Shown: in pieces, positions 47,291 through 55,359 of the stretch
How positions within the stretch are numbered: the first letter of the stretch is position 1
How the letters are laid out: every line of letters starts with the position of its first letter
NCBI GenBank assembly: GCA_947630645.1
Contig: CANRIF010000001.1
Location: 1-64,000, forward strand
Source: an uncultured Oscillospiraceae bacterium
GTDB lineage: Bacteria > Bacillota > Clostridia > Oscillospirales > Oscillospiraceae
Direction of reading: 5' to 3'
Length of the DNA: 64,000 bases
The notes under the pieces: generated by a model
The model's input: only the letters and a program-made list of their open reading frames with translations
Database searches by the model: none
What the model was told of the DNA's origin: nothing
Program-made: the position numbers and the translations under genes

Positions 47291-48646
47291 ATGGCACATG
47301 AGAGATTCCACTACCAGAGCCTGGAGCAGGTGCAGGAGAAGGCGCGCAAGCTGGGGCTACATCTGCCTTTCGCCGCCAGCACCGCCGTCCTGGCGGAACC
47401 CCTGCGGGTGCGGAACGTCACCCTGGCGAACCGGCTGGGCGTCGCGCCCATGGAGGGCGCCGACTCCACCCCGGCCGGCGCCCCGTCCGATTACACCGTC
47501 CGCCGCTATGTGAACGAGGCCATCGGCGGCAGCGCCGTCATCTGGTTCGAGGCCATCTCCATCGTGGAGGAGGGCCGCTCCTCCCAGACGCAGCTGCTCA
47601 TAACCCGGGAGAACCTGGACCAGTATAAGGCCATGGTGGACAAGGTCAAAAACGCCGGGATGCGAGCCAACGGCTTCGCGCCGTATCTGATCATGCAGGC
47701 CAACCACAGCGGCCGCTATTCCAACCCCGGCAACAAGCCCGCGCCCATGATCGCCTACCGCCACCCGGAGCTGGAGCAGTACCGCGCCGCGTCGGACGCG
47801 TGCATCGTCAGCGACGATTACCTGAAGGGCCTGGAGGAGAAGTTCGGCCAGGCGGCGCTGCTGGCCCGCGAGGCGGGCTTCGACGCCGTGGACATCAAGT
47901 CCTGCCACGGCTATCTGCTGGCCGAATTGAGTTCCGCCTACACCCGCCCCGGCCCCTACGGCGGCAGCTTTGAGAACCGCACGCGCCTGCTGCGAAACGG
48001 CATCCTGGCTGCCAAGGCCTACGAAAACGACCGCTTCATGGTCACCTGCCGCCTGGGGATATACGACGGCTACGCCTGGCCCTACGGCTTCGGCGTGCGG
48101 GAGGGCGGCGGCCTGACGCCGGACCTGGACGAGCCCATCCAGCTGGTGCGGCAGCTGCGGGAGCAGTACGGGCTGGACCTGGTGGACCTGACCATGGGAA
48201 ACCCCTATGCCACCACCCATGTGACCCGGCCCTTCGACAAGGGCAAGTATGTGCCGGACGAACACCCCTTCGTGGGGCTGGACAGGATGATCAACGGCAT
48301 CGGCGCGGTGAAAAAGGCGGTGCCGGGCCTGACGGTGCTGGCCTCCGCGCCCACCTACCTGCGGCAGTACGCGGACCTGTATGCCGCCGGCGCGGTGGAG
48401 CAGGGGCTGTGCGACGGGATGCTGTTCGGGCGCATGGCCTTTGCCGACCCGGACTTCGCCAACGAGATCGTCAAAAACGGGCGCATCGACCCCAAGCGGG
48501 TATGCGTGACCTGCGGCAGCTGCGGCGATCTGATCCGCGCCCATATGCCCACCGGCTGCGTCGTCCGCGACCCGGACACGTTCCTGCCGTTTTTCCGGCA
48601 GTTCCAGGAGAGCAAAAAGGACCTGCCGAAGAACTTCCGCGGCTGA
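47291..48646 (+). CDS. NADH:flavin oxidoreductase / Old Yellow Enzyme family barrel
   Basis: VTLANRLGVAPMEGADSTPAG, LAREAGFDAVDIKSCHGYLLAELSSAYTRPGPYGGSFENRTRLL; C-terminal CVTCGSC-x11-C. Confidence 0.9.
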   Translation: MAHERFHYQSLEQVQEKARKLGLHLPFAASTAVLAEPLRVRNVTLANRLGVAPMEGADSTPAGAPSDYTVRRYVNEAIGGSAVIWFEAISIVEEGRSSQTQLLITRENLDQYKAMVDKVKNAGMRANGFAPYLIMQANHSGRYSNPGNKPAPMIAYRHPELEQYRAASDACIVSDDYLKGLEEKFGQAALLAREAGFDAVDIKSCHGYLLAELSSAYTRPGPYGGSFENRTRLLRNGILAAKAYENDRFMVTCRLGIYDGYAWPYGFGVREGGGLTPDLDEPIQLVRQLREQYGLDLVDLTMGNPYATTHVTRPFDKGKYVPDEHPFVGLDRMINGIGAVKKAVPGLTVLASAPTYLRQYADLYAAGAVEQGLCDGMLFGRMAFADPDFANEIVKNGRIDPKRVCVTCGSCGDLIRAHMPTGCVVRDPDTFLPFFRQFQESKKDLPKNFRG

Positions 48647-48684
48647 ACGCCGCAGCGCGTATTTTGATCTCCAGGATGATAGGA

Positions 48685-48724
48685 AAATGGTCATTTCGGC
48701 AAAGACCGAAATGACCATTTCAAA
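48685..48724. terminator. bidirectional terminator-like hairpin
   Basis: AAATGGTCATTTCGG-caaaga-CCGAAATGACCATTT perfect 15-bp stem between convergent genes. Confidence 0.6.
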
Positions 48725-48752
48725 TTCTGCTCGTGGGCGATAAGGCGCTGGT

Positions 48753-49739
48753 TTATTCAAAGGTCACGTTGGCGGGAAGGTACTCCAGAATATACTCGAT
48801 GTGGTCTATCTCCTGGCTCAAAGCGATCAGATACTCGTAATCCACGCTCTCAAATCCGTCCAGCCAGTTCATGATGCCGGCATAGACCGCGTCCATGATC
48901 TCCTTGTCCGGGGAAGCGGGAACGTAGTCATCCCGGACAGGCGCAGGCGGCTCACCGGTGAGAGTGCTGATGCAATAATTGGTGAATGCTTCATCGAAAT
49001 ACCGGAACGTGCCCGGGTCGGTGGGCCAGACAAGGGCCGCCGGGTCGATGCCGTTGGGCGTCAGATATTCGTCCTCCACCGCTTTGCCGATATAGGTCAG
49101 CAGCTCCTGGAGGTCCTCCTCCGTCACCTCGTCCTCCGCCGTCTTGGCGGGCCGTTTCTCGCCGCCGGAGAGAAGTTCCTCTATGAACGACTCATACTTC
49201 CCTTCCATGTCGGTGGTCGTATTGCCGAACAGGCTCAGGAAGAGATCGTCTGTTCTGTCCCCGCTGATCTGCTGCTGTTCCAGCCAATCGGAGACGGCCG
49301 CGACCACCTCCAGCTGGCTTTCAGTCCCCAGATAGCCATTCGTATCCGCGCAGATCGACTCGGCGGCGCCTGGGCCTCCGTTGCCTCCATCCAGAATATC
49401 CGTGATGGCGTCAGGGTAGGTCGTCAAGAGCCGCTCCATCGTCAAGCGAATGTACTCGAAGGCGTTGTCGATGTCCTCGCGCTCAAAGCCGCCGATGGCA
49501 TCCGCCAGGGCCTGCATATCTTCCTCGGTGAGAGCGTAGTCGTTCAGCTCTTCCTCCGAAGGCCCGGCGTCACCGTGGCCGTGTGCGGCGTCGTTTTTCG
49601 CTACCCATTCCAGAAACTCGTCCCACTCCATCTCGCTGGGATCGACATCGGAAGTCCCATCGCCCGCCGCGAAGGCCCCGGTCCCCAGAGACAGGACCAG
49701 GCACAGGGCAAGGAGGGTCGCTACTGTTCTTTTCTTCAT
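48753..49739 (-). CDS. secreted acidic protein of unknown function
   Basis: Signal peptide MKKRTVATLLALCLVLSLGTGAFAA; strongly acidic mature region; no family recognised. Confidence 0.8.
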   Translation of the reverse strand: MKKRTVATLLALCLVLSLGTGAFAAGDGTSDVDPSEMEWDEFLEWVAKNDAAHGHGDAGPSEEELNDYALTEEDMQALADAIGGFEREDIDNAFEYIRLTMERLLTTYPDAITDILDGGNGGPGAAESICADTNGYLGTESQLEVVAAVSDWLEQQQISGDRTDDLFLSLFGNTTTDMEGKYESFIEELLSGGEKRPAKTAEDEVTEEDLQELLTYIGKAVEDEYLTPNGIDPAALVWPTDPGTFRYFDEAFTNYCISTLTGEPPAPVRDDYVPASPDKEIMDAVYAGIMNWLDGFESVDYEYLIALSQEIDHIEYILEYLPANVTFE

Positions 49740-49764
49740 CTTTTGCTTTCCTTTCCCGATCAAG

Positions 49765-50079
49765 ATTACAGCCACCGTCAGAAAGGAAGTTTATATCCGG
49801 CGGTGTCATGCTGCGCTGTCCCAACGGTACTCGCCCGCGGGAACAGGCTTTTGATACCTGCCCCGCGAACTTTCCCGCCGAAACAACAAAGGCGGCGCAG
49901 GGTAAAACCCCACACCGCGCACAACACAACACAAAAGCCGCACAACCCGCCCTTGTAAAAAGCCAAGGGAACAGGTATAATGAGCCTTGGGCGCTGAAAA
50001 GCTGTGTAGGAGGTTCGCGCTCCTGCATAGGGCCGTGAGGTGCTGCTATCACCTTGCGGCCCGCCTTTGTTATTCCGCT
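49765..50079 (-). ncRNA. candidate structured RNA or long structured 5' leader (class not identified)
   Basis: Consecutive perfect or near-perfect stems (plus-strand coordinates): 50030-42/50050-62 (13 bp), 50005-12/50020-27 (8 bp), 49950-55/49964-69, 49900-02/49908-10, a three-way junction 49811-15/49896-900 enclosing 49836-47/49857-67 and 49875-79/49891-95, and 49773-77/49801-05; minus-strand promoter TTGCAC-N17-TATAAT just upstream. Confidence 0.55.
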
Positions 50080-50085
50080 ACTGCC

Positions 50086-50114
50086 ATTATAGCGCGTTGT
50101 TTTCTTGAGTGCAA
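50086..50114 (-). promoter_or_regulatory. sigmaA-type promoter on the minus strand driving the structured RNA
   Basis: Reverse strand TTGCAC (50114-50109), 17-nt spacer, TATAAT (50091-50086). Confidence 0.65.
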
Positions 50115-50189
50115 GAGTTTTTCCGACACGCGCCGACCATACAAAGCAGACCCGGGCGGGAGCATCGTTTTGATGCTCCCGCCCGGTTT
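50109..50189. repeat. 81-bp direct repeat, copy 1 (contains terminator-like hairpin)
   Basis: gtgcaagagtttttccgacacgcgccgaccatacaaagcagacccgggcgggagcatcgttttgatgctcccgcccggttt; one mismatch to copy 2. Confidence 0.92.
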
Positions 50190-50217
50190 GTGAAGGGTTT
50201 GCACGATATGGTATAAT
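50188..50217 (+). promoter_or_regulatory. possible sigmaA-type promoter for the orphan gene
   Basis: TTGTGA-N18-TATAAT, -35 overlapping the end of the 81-bp repeat. Confidence 0.45.
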
Positions 50218-50256
50218 ACACCCATCATATTATCAACGGGAGAGAGGTGACGGCAG

Positions 50257-51513
50257 GTGCCGGGGAAGCTGACGCAGCCGAAGGTGCGGCAATATAGGAA
50301 CTGGCTCGGCCATGATATCCTCTTCGGCGCGTATTCCTATGTATACGACGAAAAGAGCCGCGTCCTGCTGGACCGGCTTTTCACGCTGCTGGAGCAGATC
50401 GCGCCTGCCGGGGAGGATGGTGCGCGGACGCTGTGGTTTCGGGCGGAGCGCGGGCCGATTGAGGACTATGGCGAAGCGGACGAGCTGATCGCGGAAGGTG
50501 AATTCACAGACCGGGCGGCGTTCGTGCAGGCCTGGGAGCGGGATTTCCCCGACGAGGTCGCCTGGTACGCGTTCTCCGCCATCGAGCGGAAGGAGGAGCG
50601 GTTCCGGGCCGTCTTACTGGGCCACCGGCTGGTGATCGTGCAGGACCAGAACCGGGAGATGTGCGACTATCCGGCGGACATCTCAGAGTTCGTGCAATGG
50701 CTGGTCGATTGCGCCGGGGAGTGCATAGAGATGCTCCGGGCCGGCACATACAATGACTATGTCCGGGAGCATCTGCCGCCGCAGCATAGGGTGGGGACGC
50801 TCCGCCGCCAGGACTATTGGGACATCTGGCCGGAGGAAAAGGCGGCATTTTTTTGGGACACCTCCGCAGAGGATGTTGCCGCGTTCCTCCGGCTGGCCGC
50901 GGCGCAGCCGAAAGAACGGAGCGCATTCACGCCTCGGCTGGCGGCCATGACGGCGGGCGACTTCTTCCGGTTCTGCTCATTGGGCTACGCGGCCAATGGC
51001 TATCCTGCGCGGCGCCTGTCCCCAAAAAAGCAGTACCTTCGATTTGCCGACGGGCGCGACGAGGGGCTGACAGGCATCGACGAGAAGTCCCCCGAGGCGT
51101 TTTATGCCTGGCTCACTACCAGGCACGGCGGGGGGCATCCGTGGGAGGTGTGCCAGGGCGGTGATTCGACCCATATATCCCTTTATGTGGTCCATGACAG
51201 CGGCGGCTATTGGCTCCGTCTGGCCGGAAGCGCCGTGAACCGGACCATGGAGACGGTGCGGTTTTATCTCGCTCTTTGCCGGGCGGGGGTCCCCGTGTAT
51301 CTGGACGAGGCGGACATTCTGGCAGAGCGCCTTTTGGGGACGGAACAGATCGGCGTTGTGCCGGAGGGCGCGAGGCCCGAAGCCGGGGAGGGATATTTCC
51401 CCGGGCAGAGGATCATCGCGTTCATGAACCTGCCGGAAGAGGACCGGGAACAGTTCGTGCGGCGCTGTGATTGGCAGCCGATCGCCGAAGCGTCGCTGCT
51501 GTGCGCGGACTGA
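50257..51513 (+). CDS. hypothetical protein, 418 aa (GTG start)
   Basis: Long ORF with promoter, bracketed by two copies of the 81-bp repeat; no recognised domain. Confidence 0.7.
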   Translation: MPGKLTQPKVRQYRNWLGHDILFGAYSYVYDEKSRVLLDRLFTLLEQIAPAGEDGARTLWFRAERGPIEDYGEADELIAEGEFTDRAAFVQAWERDFPDEVAWYAFSAIERKEERFRAVLLGHRLVIVQDQNREMCDYPADISEFVQWLVDCAGECIEMLRAGTYNDYVREHLPPQHRVGTLRRQDYWDIWPEEKAAFFWDTSAEDVAAFLRLAAAQPKERSAFTPRLAAMTAGDFFRFCSLGYAANGYPARRLSPKKQYLRFADGRDEGLTGIDEKSPEAFYAWLTTRHGGGHPWEVCQGGDSTHISLYVVHDSGGYWLRLAGSAVNRTMETVRFYLALCRAGVPVYLDEADILAERLLGTEQIGVVPEGARPEAGEGYFPGQRIIAFMNLPEEDREQFVRRCDWQPIAEASLLCAD

Positions 51514-51536
51514 TAGAGGACCCGGGCCGGGACCGT

Positions 51537-51617
51537 GTGCAAGAGTTTTTCCGACACGCGCCGACCATACGAAGCAGACCCGGGCGGGAGCATCGTTTTG
51601 ATGCTCCCGCCCGGTTT
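51537..51617. repeat. 81-bp direct repeat, copy 2
   Basis: Same as 50109-50189 except an A-to-G change (catacGaag); hairpin CGGGCGGGAGCATC...GATGCTCCCGCCCG followed by TTTTGT. Confidence 0.92.
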
Positions 51618-51792
51618 TGTTGGATTCGGAAACCACTGGCTCGGTCAGTGGAGGCGTCTCGAAAAAGCTTTCGCTGCAGGCATCGAGCGAAGCGAATTAC
51701 AAGGAAAAAACTCAAATGACGAGAACGCCAAAGGAAAAGGGGTCGCCCGTTTACGGGCTGTGGGGCAAGTGACGCAAGAGATTTTGACCCGG

Positions 51793-52431
51793 TCACACCA
51801 GACCGGGGACGGCGTTCGCCAGCATGTGGGCCAGCTGGCAGTGGCCCTTCCGGGTCAGGTGCATATGGTCGATGGGGTTGAATTCGCACGTCTCCGCGTC
51901 CAGGAAATGCGCCCCGGTGAGGGCGGCGGCGTCCTTCAGCGCGGCGGCCACGCCCAGGGACTTCTCCCGGCAGCCGCTGCCCATGACGGGATCGGCGAAG
52001 CCCTCCCCGATGGGGGGCGGCGCCACCACCAGGATGTTGGGGCCTTTTTCCGCCCAGCACAGGGTATTCTGGGCACGGCGTATCAGCCGCTGCATGGCCA
52101 CGCCGATGGCGGGGGCGTTGACGCCCAGCCGCTCCTTCACGTCGTTGGTGCCCAGCATGATGACGAGCAGGTCCACCGGCTCATGGCTCAAAAGGCAGGG
52201 GGTGATGTAGTCCAGGCCGGACAGGTCGCCGTGGATGGGGTCGTCAAACACGGTGGTCCGTCCCCCCAGGCCCTCCTCCAGGCACAGGTACCCGTCCCCC
52301 AGCAGCTTTTGCAGCACACAGGGCCAACGCTCGTCCTCGTTGAACCGGGTGCCGCCGTCGGCGCAGTCGTTGGGGTCGGCGCAGTAGCCGTGGGTGTTGG
52401 AGTCACCGAAACAGACGATGTGCTTTTTCAT
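51793..52431 (-). CDS. SGNH/GDSL-type esterase
   Basis: IVCFGDSNTHGY, GLGGRTTVFDD, VIMLGTNDVKERL, NPIDHMHLTRKGH. Confidence 0.92.
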   Translation of the reverse strand: MKKHIVCFGDSNTHGYCADPNDCADGGTRFNEDERWPCVLQKLLGDGYLCLEEGLGGRTTVFDDPIHGDLSGLDYITPCLLSHEPVDLLVIMLGTNDVKERLGVNAPAIGVAMQRLIRRAQNTLCWAEKGPNILVVAPPPIGEGFADPVMGSGCREKSLGVAAALKDAAALTGAHFLDAETCEFNPIDHMHLTRKGHCQLAHMLANAVPGLV

Positions 52432-52435
52432 ATCC

Positions 52436-53818
52436 TCACCTCTTGATCTCCGGCAGGCTGGCTGCCGCGGCGGACTGGCCCACCCGGCGGAACTTCTCGT
52501 CGGGCAGAGCGGGGCGGATGGCCTCGTTCACGGCGGGGTACTCGTCGGCAAGCACTTCCTTGCACCGGGCCAGGATCAGGTCGCCGCCCTTGCCGGACAT
52601 GACCCGGCCCAGCAGCAGCACATGGCGGAAATGATATAAGTCGTAATAATAGGCCAGGGCGTGGCCCAGGTACACGCCGATGGACCCGTAGACCTGCTCG
52701 GCCCGGGGATCGCCGGCCTCCATCAGCGCCTGGACCACCTTCAGCTTCTGGGCGGGGGAGAGGCTCTCGTCCAGGGCGATGCCCGCGGCGGGGGCCAGCT
52801 TGATGACGGCGTCCTGGGAGAAGTACTTCACCCCGCAGCCGATGTCGCCGCTCCACTCGTCCACCATGGCCTTGGGGCTGGCGTCCACCGGGACGAAGGC
52901 CAGTTCGTTGAGCCAGCCGGTGATGCAGCCGGCCGCGTCCACATACCCGGCCGCCTCGCTGGTGCCCATGGCGATGCCCAGCACGTTGTTCTCCCCCAGG
53001 CTCATGGTCCCGGCCAGGGCGGACACGTCGCCATCGTTGATGACGGCGTAGGGCACGTCGCCGAAGGTGTCCCGGATGGCGCGGATGTAGATGTCCTTCA
53101 CCTTGGCGTCAAAGAGGTCGTCCGGCACCTGGAGGAAAAGGCTGGCCCGCATGGTCCGGTCGTTGATGTAGATGCCCGCGGAGGACACGCCCACCGCGTC
53201 CACCCGGGGCATATGCTCCGCGGCGGACTTCAGCGCCGAGACGATGCCCTCGTAGTGGTAATCCGGGTCGGCGGTGATCTTGGGATACCAGACCACCTCC
53301 TCGGAATAGACGCTCTCACCGTCGATGACGGCGGAGACTTTCCGGTCCGAGCCGCCGGCGTCGAAGCCGATGCGGCAGCCGTCCATGTGTCCGCCGATGC
53401 GCTTGGGGGAGTCCACCGGGTCGGGGACCCGGTCCACCCGCACCACCTGGAAGGGATGCTCGAACACATGGGCCATGAAGTGAAAGTCGAAGTCCTGCCG
53501 GCCGCCGTCGGCATAGATGGCAGCGATGGCGGCGCACACGGCCTCGTTCCCGGCCAGATACACCCGGAACCCGCCCTTCATCCACAGAAGGGTCTTGACG
53601 GTGCGCTCGATATAGTACACGTCCGCGTCAAAGCGTTCGCCGGTGCCGTGGATGAACGTGTGGCACACGGCCATCTGCCCGCCGGCCCGCTCCACCGCGA
53701 TGTCGAAGGGCTCCCGGGCGGTCCGCAGGAACGCCGCGTTGAACAGGTTCAGGGGGAGAAAGCCGGGGTCCAGAGGGGGGACGTTCTTCACGGTCACGTC
53801 GATGCCCAGATGGTTCAT
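52436..53818 (-). CDS. ROK-like/ASKHA-fold sugar kinase with N-terminal extension
   Basis: RIGFDAGGSDRKVSAVIDGESVYSEE phosphate-1-like motif, VINDGDVSALAG, LGIAMGTSEAAGYVDAAG. Confidence 0.75.
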   Translation of the reverse strand: MNHLGIDVTVKNVPPLDPGFLPLNLFNAAFLRTAREPFDIAVERAGGQMAVCHTFIHGTGERFDADVYYIERTVKTLLWMKGGFRVYLAGNEAVCAAIAAIYADGGRQDFDFHFMAHVFEHPFQVVRVDRVPDPVDSPKRIGGHMDGCRIGFDAGGSDRKVSAVIDGESVYSEEVVWYPKITADPDYHYEGIVSALKSAAEHMPRVDAVGVSSAGIYINDRTMRASLFLQVPDDLFDAKVKDIYIRAIRDTFGDVPYAVINDGDVSALAGTMSLGENNVLGIAMGTSEAAGYVDAAGCITGWLNELAFVPVDASPKAMVDEWSGDIGCGVKYFSQDAVIKLAPAAGIALDESLSPAQKLKVVQALMEAGDPRAEQVYGSIGVYLGHALAYYYDLYHFRHVLLLGRVMSGKGGDLILARCKEVLADEYPAVNEAIRPALPDEKFRRVGQSAAAASLPEIKR

Positions 53819-53944
53819 TGCACATCCTCCTTGCGGGTAATATGTCGAAAATGCGGCAGGATAGACCCCACCACCTTTAAGGCTATCAGTTTTTTTCGAC
53901 TTGTCAAGTGGCAGACAAAAATTTCTTTTGCTCCCCGGTTTTGC

Positions 53945-53973
53945 TTGACCTTTCCGAAAAAAGACAATATGAT
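53945..53973 (+). promoter_or_regulatory. sigmaA-type promoter upstream of the epimerase gene
   Basis: TTGACC-N17-TATGAT. Confidence 0.6.
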
Positions 53974-54009
53974 GGTCTCACCATATAAACGAAGGGAGCG
54001 ATACCCATC

Positions 54010-55248
54010 ATGGACGCGACAAAGGATAAGCTGCGCGCCTGGCGCGCCTGGGCGCAGCAGGAACTGCGCGGCTGCGTGGACTTCTGGCTGGCCCACGGCA
54101 TCGACCATGAACACGGCGGGGTGTACACCTGCCTGGACCGGACCGGGCAGGTCTATTCCACGGACAAGAGCGTGTGGATGCAGGGCCGGTGCGGCTGGAC
54201 GTTCTCCTACCTGTGCCATGTGTACGGCCCGCGGCAGGCGTGGCTGGACGCGGCGAAGAGCTGCATCGACTTTCTGGAGGACCACTGCATCAACCGTGAC
54301 GCGGGCGGGCGGATGTACTTCACCGTCACCGCCGAGGGCAAGCCGCTGCGCCAGCGGCGGTACTGCTTCTCCGAGGGGTTCTACGCCCTGGCCAACGCCG
54401 AGTACTACGGCGTCACCGGCCGGCGGGAACACCTGGAGCGGGCACGCCGGGCCTATGAGCTGATCTGGCAGCTGGACCACGGCCTTATCAAGGACCCCAC
54501 CGGCCTGGGGTCCAAGACCATCCCCGAGACCCGCTCCGGCCACGCCCTGGGCGCGCCCATGATCTACCTGAACATCACCTCCGTGATGCGCCGGGTGGAT
54601 CCGGAGCAGGCCGCCCTTTACGACGAGCGGGCCGCCCAGTGCGTCCAGGAGATATTCAAGCTGCACGTCAAGCCCGCGCTGAAATGCACCCTGGAGAACG
54701 TGGACCCCGAGGGCCGGGAACGCCTTTACTACACCGAGGGCCGCACGGTCAACCCGGGCCACGACATCGAGTGCGTGTGGTTCTTGCTGGAGTACGCCGA
54801 CCGCATCGGGGACAAGAAGCTACACGCCGGTGCGGAGCAGATCTTCAACTGGGCCATCGAGGCCGGCTGGGACCAGGAGTACGGCGGGCTGCTGTACTTC
54901 CTGGACTGCCTGAAAAAGCCGCCCGAGGCCTACGAGCATGACATGAAGCTATGGTGGCCCCACAACGAGATCCTGATCTCGTCGCTGATGCTCTACCGGG
55001 ACACCGGGGACGAGAAGTACCTGGGCTGGTTTGAAAAGACCGTGGACTACTGCCAGAAGCACTTCTGCGACCCGGAAAACGGGGAGTGGTACGGCTACCT
55101 GCGCCGGGACGGCCTGCCCACCATGCCGCCAACCAAGGGCTCCACCTTCAAGGGGCCGTTCCATGTGCCCCGGAGCCTGGCCATGTGCGACCAGCTGCTG
55201 GGCCAGCTGCTGGGCGAGGGCGGCGGCGCGTTCCCGCCGGCAAAGTGA
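54010..55248 (+). CDS. N-acylglucosamine 2-epimerase (AGE/RenBP family)
   Basis: WMQGRCGWTFSYLCHVYG, YCFSEGFYALANAEYYGVTG, NPGHDIECVWFLLEY, WWPHNEILISSL, STFKGPFHVPRSL. Confidence 0.93.
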   Translation: MDATKDKLRAWRAWAQQELRGCVDFWLAHGIDHEHGGVYTCLDRTGQVYSTDKSVWMQGRCGWTFSYLCHVYGPRQAWLDAAKSCIDFLEDHCINRDAGGRMYFTVTAEGKPLRQRRYCFSEGFYALANAEYYGVTGRREHLERARRAYELIWQLDHGLIKDPTGLGSKTIPETRSGHALGAPMIYLNITSVMRRVDPEQAALYDERAAQCVQEIFKLHVKPALKCTLENVDPEGRERLYYTEGRTVNPGHDIECVWFLLEYADRIGDKKLHAGAEQIFNWAIEAGWDQEYGGLLYFLDCLKKPPEAYEHDMKLWWPHNEILISSLMLYRDTGDEKYLGWFEKTVDYCQKHFCDPENGEWYGYLRRDGLPTMPPTKGSTFKGPFHVPRSLAMCDQLLGQLLGEGGGAFPPAK

Positions 55249-55279
55249 CGCCGGGGCAAAAAACACGGGGACCATCCTA

Positions 55280-55308
55280 TTGACAAAACACGTTACATAC
55301 TGTAAAAT
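55280..55308 (+). promoter_or_regulatory. strong sigmaA-type promoter upstream of the double-SBP gene
   Basis: TTGACA-N17-TAAAAT. Confidence 0.75.
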
Positions 55309-55359
55309 TCAGCTAGAATTGTCCGTGTTTTGTGCGGAAAAATTATTTAATTATTTCAG

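Noticed and set aside
49570-50052. 160-aa minus-strand ORF across the structured RNA region
   Set aside because: No ribosome-binding site or domain; overlaps the signal-peptide gene in another frame; RNA structure is the better explanation.
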